In this document: positions 1 to 7,067 of the stretch, in pieces
Numbering within the stretch: the first letter of the stretch is position 1
Layout of the letters: each line of letters begins with the position of its first letter
Assembly: GCF_002285795.1 (NCBI RefSeq)
Contig: NZ_CP022961.1
Span: forward strand, 992,001 to 1,056,000
Origin: Plantactinospora sp. KBS50
GTDB lineage: Bacteria; Actinomycetota; Actinomycetes; Mycobacteriales; Micromonosporaceae
Direction: 5' to 3'
Length of the DNA stretch: 64,000 nucleotides
Position numbers and translations under genes: made by a program
Notes under the pieces: model-generated
Told to the model about the DNA's origin: nothing
The model's database searches: none
What the model saw: only the letters and a program-made list of their open reading frames with translations

Positions 1-1
1 C

Positions 2-91
2 AACCAGCAGTCCGGCTACTCGGAGAAGATCAAGCGGGTCGAGACCAACAGCAAGGGTCCGATCGATCTCTCGTCGGTCGAACTCAGCTAA
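2..91 (+). CDS. C-terminal end of a peptide ABC transporter solute-binding protein (partial)
   Basis: Only the last 29 codons are inside the window. They end in SSVELS and a TAA stop, and the start lies upstream of base 1. No motif is visible in the fragment. The assignment comes from context: two permeases and two ATPases of the peptide/nickel (Dpp/Opp) type follow on the same strand, as the equivalent genes do in the second, complete cluster at 23.6-29.4 kb, where the first gene is a family 5 solute-binding lipoprotein. A strong hairpin follows the stop. It would separate the abundant binding-protein message from the permease message, a common arrangement in such operons. Confidence 0.55.
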   Translation, partial: NQQSGYSEKIKRVETNSKGPIDLSSVELS

Positions 92-134
92 GGTCTGGTT
101 CCCGCAACGGGACAACTGACCCTGGGCGACTGCT

Positions 135-168
135 CCCGGGCCGGTCCGCAACCGAGGACCGGCCCGGG
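135..168 (+). terminator. GC-rich hairpin between binding-protein and permease genes
   Basis: A 13-bp perfect inverted repeat (135-147 with 156-168) around an 8-base loop lies 44 bases after the solute-binding protein stop. There is no T tract, as is usual for actinobacterial intrinsic terminators. It may act as a partial terminator or as an mRNA-stabilising 3' end. Confidence 0.6.
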
Positions 169-262
169 TGGTCCCGCTGTCGAGGGCGCGTGATCCGCGT
201 CCTCGACACCGTGTTTCGCCACCGTGCCGGCGTGCCGGCGCGTTCCCCCTGGAGGACGACGC

Positions 263-1189
263 ATGGGCCGTTACCTACTGAGACGGCTTCTCCAACTGGT
301 CCCGGTCTTCATCGGGACGACGTTCCTGATCTACTGGCTGGTCTGGTCGGTGCCGGGTGACCCGTTCGCCGGCAAGTGCGGCGAGCGACCGTGCCCGCCC
401 AACTACATCCAGCTGATGACCGACAAGTACCACCTGAACGAGAGTGTCTTCGCGCAGTACGGCTACTACATGAAGGCGTTGTTCCAGGGCGATTTCGGCA
501 CCACTTACAACGGTCAGTCGGTGAACGACATCATCGTCGCCGCGTACCCGAACACCGTGAAGCTGGCGCTGGTCGCGGTCGCCGTCGAGGCGCTGATCGG
601 CCTCACCGCCGGCGTGCTGACCGGTCTGCGCCGCAACGGCTTCGCCGACAACCTGGTGCTGGTGTCCACGCTCTTCCTGATCGCGCTGCCCACCTTCGTC
701 ACCGGCTTCGTGCTCCAGTGGCTGCTCGGCACGCAGTGGGGGATCGTCAAGCCCACCGTGTCCAGCCATGCCTCGATCACCGAGTACCTGATCCCCGGGT
801 TCGTCCTCGGCAGCGTGTCGATGGCCTACGTGGCCCGGCTCGCCCGGACCAGCATCGCCGAGAACCGGCGGGCGGACTACGTGCGCACGGCGATCGCCAA
901 GGGCCTGCCGATGCGCCGCGTCGTCGGGGTGCACCTGCTGCGCAACTCGATGATCCCGGTGCTGACGTACCTGGGTACCGACATCGGCGGTCTGATGGGC
1001 GGTTCGATCGTCACCGAGGGCATTTTCAACATCAACGGCATCGGCCGGCAGGTCTACCGCGCGATCCTCACGAAGGACAGCGCGACCGTCGTCTCCATCG
1101 TCGTGATCCTGGTGCTCGTCTTCCTGCTGACGAACCTGCTGATCGACCTGCTGTACGCCGCCCTGGACCCGAGGATCCGCTATGAGTGA
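263..1189 (+). CDS. Peptide/nickel ABC transporter permease, DppB/OppB type
   Basis: This 308-residue inner-membrane permease is one half of the membrane channel of a peptide importer. It begins MGRYLLRRLLQLVPVF, the usual N-terminus of DppB-type subunits, with a first membrane segment followed by several more hydrophobic helices. The cytoplasmic coupling loop lies around RTSIAENRRADYVRTA and KGLPMRRVVGVHLLRNS, which matches the binding-protein-dependent transport signature. It ends DPRIRYE, exactly like the paralogue at 26713-27651. The ATG at 263 is chosen because GGAGGACG lies just upstream; a longer in-frame version from 224 lacks a ribosome site. It overlaps the next permease gene by 8 bases (ATGAGTGA), which suggests coupled translation. 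The substrate cannot be read from sequence. Confidence 0.9.
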   Translation: MGRYLLRRLLQLVPVFIGTTFLIYWLVWSVPGDPFAGKCGERPCPPNYIQLMTDKYHLNESVFAQYGYYMKALFQGDFGTTYNGQSVNDIIVAAYPNTVKLALVAVAVEALIGLTAGVLTGLRRNGFADNLVLVSTLFLIALPTFVTGFVLQWLLGTQWGIVKPTVSSHASITEYLIPGFVLGSVSMAYVARLARTSIAENRRADYVRTAIAKGLPMRRVVGVHLLRNSMIPVLTYLGTDIGGLMGGSIVTEGIFNINGIGRQVYRAILTKDSATVVSIVVILVLVFLLTNLLIDLLYAALDPRIRYE

Positions 1190-2162
1190 CCCGACAATCG
1201 GCTCGATGGTGACCACCCCGCCGGCCGAGCAGCCCAACGTCGACGGCGCTACCGCGCCGGGCGACGGCGGGCGGGCGGGCGGCAAGCGCGACAAGCCGCG
1301 CGGGCTGCTCGGCGACGCGTGGCTCGACCTGCGTCGCAAGCCACTGTTCTGGATCTCGGCGGCGTTCATCCTGTTCTTCCTGGTCATGGCGGCGTTCCCG
1401 TGGCTGTTCACCTCCGACAGCCCGACCGTCGGTGACCTCGCCCGCAGCCGGGTGGAGCCCAGCGGCTCCGCCTGGTTCGGGTTCGACGTGCAGGGCCGGA
1501 ACGAGTTCGCCCGGACGATCTACGGTGCCCGGGCCTCGATCGTCGTCTCGGTGCTGTCCACCATCGGCACCGTGGTGCTCGGCGGGGCGATCGGCATGTT
1601 CGCCGGGTTCCGCGGCGGCTGGGTGGACGCGCTGCTGTCCCGGCTCGCCGAGGTGTTCTTCGGGCTGCCGTTCGTGCTCGGCGCCATCGTCATCCTGACC
1701 ACGTTCAACGCCCCGGGATCGAACAACGGCACGTTCACCATCATGGGTCTGGTGATCATGTCGCTGGTGGTGCTGACCTGGCCGGTGTCCATGCGGATCA
1801 TGCGGTCGGCGGTGCTCGCGACCAAGCAGGCCGACTACATCCTGGCCGCCCGGGCACTGGGCGCCAGCAACAGCCGGATCATCCTGAAGCACCTGCTGCC
1901 CAACTGCCTGGCCCCGGTGCTGGTGTACTCGACGATCCTGATCGGCTCCTTCATCGGCGCCGAGGCCACGCTCTCGTTCCTGGGCGTGGGGTTGCAGTCG
2001 CCGGTGGTCTCCTGGGGCGTCATGATCAGCGAATCCCGGGACTGGATCCGCGTCTCGCCGTTCCTGCTGTTCTTCCCCGCCTCGTTCCTCGTCGTCGCGG
2101 TGCTCAGCTTCGTCATGCTCGGCGAGGCCGTGCGCGAGGCGCTCGACCCCAAGCTGCGGTAG
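1182..2162 (+). CDS. Peptide/nickel ABC transporter permease, DppC/OppC type
   Basis: This 326-residue second membrane subunit has a long Pro/Gly/Ala-rich cytoplasmic N-terminus (about 45 residues), then the DppC pattern: a first membrane helix at WISAAFILFFLVMAAFPW, an extracytoplasmic stretch with FGFDVQGRNEFARTIYGA, and a cluster of helices. The coupling loop contains QADYILAARALGASNSR, and IGAEATLSFLGVGLQSP is the typical DppC motif. It ends ALDPKLR, as does the paralogue at 25722-26720. It starts inside the end of the preceding permease gene and is followed 10 bases later by the ATPase gene, so all four genes form one operon. Confidence 0.9.
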   Translation: MSDPTIGSMVTTPPAEQPNVDGATAPGDGGRAGGKRDKPRGLLGDAWLDLRRKPLFWISAAFILFFLVMAAFPWLFTSDSPTVGDLARSRVEPSGSAWFGFDVQGRNEFARTIYGARASIVVSVLSTIGTVVLGGAIGMFAGFRGGWVDALLSRLAEVFFGLPFVLGAIVILTTFNAPGSNNGTFTIMGLVIMSLVVLTWPVSMRIMRSAVLATKQADYILAARALGASNSRIILKHLLPNCLAPVLVYSTILIGSFIGAEATLSFLGVGLQSPVVSWGVMISESRDWIRVSPFLLFFPASFLVVAVLSFVMLGEAVREALDPKLR

Positions 2163-2172
2163 GAGAAGTCGC

Positions 2173-3211
<1,039 letters not shown>

Positions 3212-3219
<8 letters not shown>

Positions 3220-4225
3220 GAAGATCCTCGAGGTACGGGACCTGGTCAAGCACTACCCGGTCACCCGCGGAGTGGTGTTCAAGAAGACCATCGGGCAGGT
3301 CCGGGCCGTCGACGGCGTCTCGTTCGACCTGTACCGGGGCGAGACGCTGGGCGTGGTGGGCGAGTCCGGCTGCGGCAAGTCGACGCTGTCCCGGCTGCTG
3401 ATGAGCCTCGAACCGCCCACCCGCGGCCAGGTGCTCTACAAGGGCCGTAACGTCGCCTCGCTCAAGGGCGGGGAACTGCGGCGGCTGCGCCGGCGGATCC
3501 AGCTGGTGATGCAGGACCCGTACACCTCGCTGAACCCCCGGATGACGGTGGGTGACCTGATCGGCGAGCCGTTCGAGATCCACCCGGACGCCGCGCCGCG
3601 CGGTGGCCGGCGCCGCCGGGTGCAGGAACTGCTCGACCTGGTCGGGCTCAACCCCGAACACATCAACCGGTACCCGCACCAGTTCTCCGGCGGCCAGCGG
3701 CAGCGCATCGGCATCGCCCGGGCGCTGGCCCTGCGGCCGGAGATCATCGTCTGCGACGAGCCGGTCAGCGCGCTGGACGTCTCCATCCAGGCCCAGGTGA
3801 TGAACCTGCTCGAACAGTTGCAGCGGGAACTCGGCCTGTCCTACATCTTCATCGCGCACGACCTGTCGGTGGTCCGGCACCTGTCGGACCGGGTGGCGGT
3901 GATGTACCTCGGCAAGATCGCGGAGATCGGCACCGAGGACGAGATCTACGAGCGGCCGACGCACCCGTACACCCAGGCGCTGCTGTCCGCGGTGCCGGTG
4001 CCGGACCCGCGGAGCCGGGAACACAAGGCGATCATCCGGCTGGCGGGCGACGTGCCGTCACCGGCGAACCCGCCCTCGGGCTGCCGGTTCCGGACCCGCT
4101 GCTGGAAGGCCCAGGAGATCTGTGCCCGGGAGGAGCCGGCGCTGGTCCAGCGGCGCGGCATCGACCACCCGAGCGCCTGCCACTTCGCCGAGGGGCGGGA
4201 GATCGTGGCCAGCCACGAGGGCTGA
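3212..4225 (+). CDS. Peptide ABC transporter ATPase, DppF/OppF type
   Basis: This 337-residue partner ATPase has Walker [10 protein letters not shown] (about 50-58), Q-loop [17 protein letters not shown], signature [14 protein letters not shown], Walker [13 protein letters not shown] and the C-terminal [11 protein letters not shown] motif of the oligopeptide ATPase family. The early segment VKHYPVTRG, then [18 protein letters not shown], is nearly identical to the second cluster's protein (23599-24687). It starts with GTG inside the end of the upstream ATPase gene. It is the last gene of the operon and is followed by a 15-bp hairpin. Confidence 0.92.
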
Positions 4226-4244
4226 CCGCTCGTTCCGGCGTCGT

Positions 4245-4277
4245 ACCGGGCCTGCCCGCACCGCGGGCGGGCCCGGT
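4245..4277 (+). terminator. Terminator of the first peptide ABC operon
   Basis: A 15-bp stem (4245-4259 with 4263-4277, one T-G pair) closes a 3-base loop, starting 20 bases after the last operon gene. A second small hairpin (4275-4281 with 4286-4292) follows. Confidence 0.75.
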
Positions 4278-4293
4278 GCCGTCTCCGGCACCA

Positions 4294-4333
4294 GGCCGTC
4301 TCTGCGGGAGGTGGGCCGTCTCTGCGGGAGGTG
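4294..4333. repeat. 20-bp direct tandem repeat, two copies
   Basis: The unit GGCCGTCTCTGCGGGAGGTG occurs at 4294-4313 and again, identically, at 4314-4333, in the gap between the converging ABC operon and chorismate mutase gene. No function is suggested. Confidence 0.8.
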
Positions 4334-4364
4334 GCCGGGCGCCGCCACCCGGGCATGCGGACGG

Positions 4365-4736
4365 TCAGAGCGGGCCGCGGCCGGCACGCAGCAGCAGCAG
4401 GCCCAGTTGGGTGCCGTCCGCGCCCAGCGCGTCCCGGAAGCGGTCCAGGACCTGCCGCTCGCGGGCCAGGACCAGGCGGGTGCCGCCGGAGGCCACCCGG
4501 GTCGCCCCGACCTGCTGGGACAGCTGCGCCCGCTCCTGCCAGAGCGCGATCAGGGCCGCGTCGATCTCGTCTATCCGCTCCCGGAGCGCGGTGATGTGCT
4601 CGGCGGCGGCCGGCGAGGCGGCTCCGGTGCCGGTGCTGGCCGGTGCGGGTGGTGCGGACGGGGCGGACGGGGCGGACGGGGACTGCGCCGCGGGCGCGGC
4701 GGAGTCGGACTCCTGGTCGGCGAGGTGCGTCGGCAT
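4365..4736 (-). CDS. aroQ: Chorismate mutase, small AroQ type
   Basis: This 123-residue protein would convert chorismate to prephenate, the branch point to Phe and Tyr. A low-complexity Ala/Pro/Ser N-terminus (about 45 residues) precedes the all-helical AroQ domain: ITALRERIDEIDAALIALW is helix 1 with its catalytic Arg, then QERAQLSQQVG, and a final helix RERQVLDRF. The C-terminus LLLLRAGRGPL resembles the tail of the M. tuberculosis Rv0948c enzyme, where known work shows this tail takes part in activation by DAHP synthase. The ATG at 4736 is preceded by CAGGGAG. The gene lies next to the PcrA-type helicase, as in mycobacteria. About 160 bases upstream is a leader peptide rich in Phe and Tyr codons with alternative hairpins, so Phe/Tyr-dependent attenuation is likely. 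Confidence 0.88.
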   Translation of the reverse strand: MPTHLADQESDSAAPAAQSPSAPSAPSAPPAPASTGTGAASPAAAEHITALRERIDEIDAALIALWQERAQLSQQVGATRVASGGTRLVLARERQVLDRFRDALGADGTQLGLLLLRAGRGPL

Positions 4737-4785
4737 GGCTGCTCCCTGAGGCGGTTGGGCCGCCGGAGTTCCCGAAATCCCGAAG

Positions 4786-4822
4786 CGAAAAGCCCCGGGC
4801 TCGGGGAGCCCGGGGCTTTTCG
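4786..4822 (-). terminator. Attenuator terminator hairpin in the chorismate mutase leader
   Basis: A perfect 17-bp stem (4786-4802 with 4806-4822) closes a 3-base loop. Its outer ends are A-rich and T-rich, so in the leader RNA the 3' arm ends in UUUUCG followed by UU. It lies between the leader peptide (4835-4900) and the chorismate mutase start (4736), where it can only stop transcription of that gene. It is therefore a premature terminator, not the end of another gene. Confidence 0.75.
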
Positions 4823-4874
4823 TAGGTCTGATGATCAGGCGCGACCTACGGCTGCCGGACTCCCGGAGCCGTAG
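4821..4874 (-). promoter_or_regulatory. Alternative leader hairpins of the chorismate mutase attenuator
   Basis: Two stems cannot form together. The first pairs 4867-4874 with 4846-4853 (CTACGGCT with AGCCGTAG), extended by CCGG pairs inside. The second pairs 4843-4850 with 4821-4828 (GACCTACG with CGTAGGTC). They share 4846-4850. The second stem shares two bases (4821-4822) with the terminator stem. The FFYY codons lie over the 5' arm of the first stem, as expected for a ribosome-stalling switch. How the second stem blocks the terminator is not fully explained by a two-base overlap; a further pairing of 4860-4870 with 4798-4808 (10 of 11 bases) is also possible. Confidence 0.6.
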
Positions 4875-4900
4875 TAAAAAAAGCTGCGCGCCTGCTTCAC
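4835..4900 (-). CDS. Leader peptide with Phe-Phe-Tyr-Tyr control codons
   Basis: This is a 21-codon frame starting with GTG (an alternative in-frame GTG lies 18 bases further up) and ending in TGA. It reads VKQARSFFYYGSGSPAAVGR plus Ala. The FFYY run uses TTT TTT TAC TAC, and the seven-T tract is striking in this GC-rich genome, where TTT is rare. The stop codon falls in the loop of the 4821-4850 hairpin. The overlapping frame reads LFLL with TTA and CTA codons, but it runs on through the terminator and does not suit the downstream gene. No clear ribosome site is visible, so the exact start is uncertain. By analogy with the enterobacterial pheA and pheST leaders, ribosome stalling here would report Phe or Tyr shortage. 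Confidence 0.7.
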   Translation of the reverse strand: MKQARSFFYYGSGSPAAVGRA

Positions 4901-4993
4901 GCCGTCGAGTATGCCCACCCCGGGCGGCCTCGCGCAACCCGTACCAACTGGTAGGACTGCGGACCGCGACGGGCCGGCGGGGCGGGCGCCCCG

Positions 4994-5039
4994 CCGGTCA
5001 TCCGCCAGCCACCGGCACCGGTGGCTGGCGGATGACCGG
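4994..5039 (-). terminator. Long perfect hairpin downstream of the 5'-nucleotidase gene
   Basis: A 22-bp perfect inverted repeat (4994-5015 with 5018-5039) has a 2-base loop and lies 31 bases past the stop of the nucleotidase gene on the - strand. It also insulates the chorismate mutase leader from read-through. Confidence 0.75.
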
Positions 5040-5070
5040 ACCTGGACAGGCGACCGCCGGGGTCGCCGGG

Positions 5071-6915
5071 TCAGCCGAGCCGGGTGATCCGGTCCGCCGG
5101 TCCGGGCGCCACCGGGGCGCCCGCGCCCAGGTAGTCGACCAGGGCATCGACGTCGAAGCCGGGTGCGGTGCTGCGGTCGGTGCCGTCCCGCAGCAGGGTG
5201 AAGCCGTCGCCACCGTTGGCCAGGAAGTCGTTGGTGGTGACCCGGTAGGTGGTCGCGGGGTCGATGGGCGTCCCGTTCAGGGCCAGGTCACGGACCCGGT
5301 CACCGGCCGCGGCGGTGCTGTCGTACGCGTACGTGAGGCCGGCCGACACCTGCAGGATGCGCTGCGTCGTCTGCCCCTCGTACCCGATGAACTGCTGCTC
5401 CAGGACGCCCTTGAGCTGTGCCCCGGTGAACGTCTGGGTGACCACCAGGTTGTTGAACGGCTGGACCGTGAACGCCTCGCCGTAGGTGACCTCGCCGGCC
5501 GCCTCACCGCCGGCGGACGCCCCGTGGATGAGCGAGGCGCGGATGCCACCCGGGTTCATCAGCGCGACCTGGGCGCCGTCGTCCGTGGTCCAGGCGAGCT
5601 GGGCGTCGGCGATCACGTCGCCGAGCGGGCTCTCCTGGTTCGGCTGGACGTCCCGGACGATGTCGGCGGTGATCGAGCCCACCACCCGGTTGGCGAGCGG
5701 CGCCACCGCGGTGCGGTACTTGTCGGCCAGCCGCTTGGCGGCCGGGTCGACCAGGTCCGGGTTCAGCACGTACCCACCGGACGAGGTCTGCTGCCAGGTC
5801 CCGTCCGGGTTCTGCACCCCGTTCTCGACGATCACGTTGTGCGCGGTGATGTCGGTGAACCGGCCGGTCCGCCGGTCCAGGGTGTAGTCGATGTCGGTGA
5901 TCAGCTGGCCGTTGGTGCCGGCGCTGGTGACCACGCTGTGCGCACCCGAGGAGTTGGGCAGGCTGCACGAGTACCACCGGTGCGTGTGGCCGGAGACCAC
6001 CAGGCCGAACTCGGGGTTCAGCCCCTTGACGATGTCCACGATCGGCCCGGAGAAGTTGTTGCAGTCCGAGATGCCGATCGGGCTGGGCGGCGCGGCCTGC
6101 GAGCCGCCCTCGTGCACCAGCAGCACCTGGGCCTTGACCCCGAACAGCCGCAGCAGGCCGCCCCACTTGTTGGCGGTCTCGACCTCGTCCTTGAAGGTCA
6201 CGTTGGTGATGCCGGCCGGGTTGACGATGCCGGCCGTGCCCTCCAGCGTCACACCCACGAAGCCGACCGGTACGCCGCCGATGAACTTGATGTCGATCGG
6301 GGGCAGGATCGGCAGGCCGGTCCGCTTGTCGATGGTGTTGGCCGCGAGGTAGTGGAACTTGGCGCCGGCGAAGCCGTCGCCGTCCTGGCAGCCGTCGGTC
6401 GGGTGACAGCCGCCGAGCTGCATGCGCAGCAGCTCCCGGACGCCCTCGTCGAACTCGTGGTTGCCGACCGAGCTGACCTGCAGGCCGACCAGATCCATCA
6501 GCTCGATCGTCGGCTCGTCGTGGAAGGCGGCGCTGACCAGCGGGCTTGCTCCGATCAGGTCACCGGCGCCGACGGTGGTGGTGACCCGGCCCTGCGCCGC
6601 CGCCTCGGCGCGCAGCTTCTTCAGCCAGGTGGCCAGGTACTCCACCCCACCGGCCGGCGTGCCGTTGACGGCCGCGCCGCTGCCGGTGGGCGGGTCGATG
6701 GCGCCGTGGAAGTCGTTGTAGCTGAGGAACTGGCCCTTGACGGGCTGGCCCAGCGGCTTGCCGAAGGAAACGGAAACCGGCGCCGGCACGGGCTGTGCGG
6801 CGCTGCGGGTGGTGTGCGAGCTGGCCAACGGCGCCGCGGCAACGAGGGCAAGCGCCAGAGCGGGGGCCGCGAGGTGACGCAGCGCACTTCGGCCGCGCGT
6901 ACGCGGTGAACGCAT
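5071..6915 (-). CDS. Secreted 5'-nucleotidase / UshA-family metallophosphoesterase
   Basis: This 614-residue exported enzyme is predicted to remove phosphate from extracellular nucleotides. The N-terminus (Arg-rich, then LAAPALALALVAAAPLASS) is a signal peptide. The metallophosphatase domain shows all expected metal motifs in order: YNDFHG (D-x-H), GAGDLIG, VGNHEFDEG and VSGHTHRW. The C-terminal nucleotidase domain follows, with PLGDVIADAQ, NPGGIRASL and the substrate-stacking region VQPFNNLVV, ending DFLANGGDGFTLL. The start at 6915 is chosen over a longer one at 6942 because it directly precedes the signal peptide; neither has a strong ribosome site. It diverges from the PcrA helicase gene. 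No sortase or lipoprotein signal is visible, so it is probably released. Confidence 0.9.
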   Translation of the reverse strand: MRSPRTRGRSALRHLAAPALALALVAAAPLASSHTTRSAAQPVPAPVSVSFGKPLGQPVKGQFLSYNDFHGAIDPPTGSGAAVNGTPAGGVEYLATWLKKLRAEAAAQGRVTTTVGAGDLIGASPLVSAAFHDEPTIELMDLVGLQVSSVGNHEFDEGVRELLRMQLGGCHPTDGCQDGDGFAGAKFHYLAANTIDKRTGLPILPPIDIKFIGGVPVGFVGVTLEGTAGIVNPAGITNVTFKDEVETANKWGGLLRLFGVKAQVLLVHEGGSQAAPPSPIGISDCNNFSGPIVDIVKGLNPEFGLVVSGHTHRWYSCSLPNSSGAHSVVTSAGTNGQLITDIDYTLDRRTGRFTDITAHNVIVENGVQNPDGTWQQTSSGGYVLNPDLVDPAAKRLADKYRTAVAPLANRVVGSITADIVRDVQPNQESPLGDVIADAQLAWTTDDGAQVALMNPGGIRASLIHGASAGGEAAGEVTYGEAFTVQPFNNLVVTQTFTGAQLKGVLEQQFIGYEGQTTQRILQVSAGLTYAYDSTAAAGDRVRDLALNGTPIDPATTYRVTTNDFLANGGDGFTLLRDGTDRSTAPGFDVDALVDYLGAGAPVAPGPADRITRLG

Positions 6916-7052
6916 GTGTTCGTCCAATCGATCCGAGGGCATGGGGGTACGCCCCGGACATCGTTCTTGATCTGCGCCGATCCTGCCAGAGCCTGCGGGT
7001 GACGAGTTGGTGACCGATCGGGCGGGGCCGCCTTGTTGTCGGGGCGCCGGCA

Positions 7053-7058
7053 TAGACT
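7053..7058 (+). promoter_or_regulatory. -10 box for pcrA, probably a leaderless transcript
   Basis: TAGACT lies 9 bases before the ATG at 7068, which places the transcription start at or next to the start codon. There is no ribosome site, as expected for a leaderless message. A -35 box is not convincing. Confidence 0.45.
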
Positions 7059-7067
7059 CGCCAAGCG

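Noticed and set aside
4865-4900. Leader peptide in the overlapping frame reading LFLL (Leu-specific control)
   Set aside because: That frame has no stop before the terminator and would fit a leucine gene, not chorismate mutase. The FFYY frame stops in a hairpin loop as expected.
4831-6909. A 692-codon frame on the + strand across the chorismate mutase leader and 5'-nucleotidase
   Set aside because: Low-complexity composition, antisense to a clear nucleotidase with all metal motifs.
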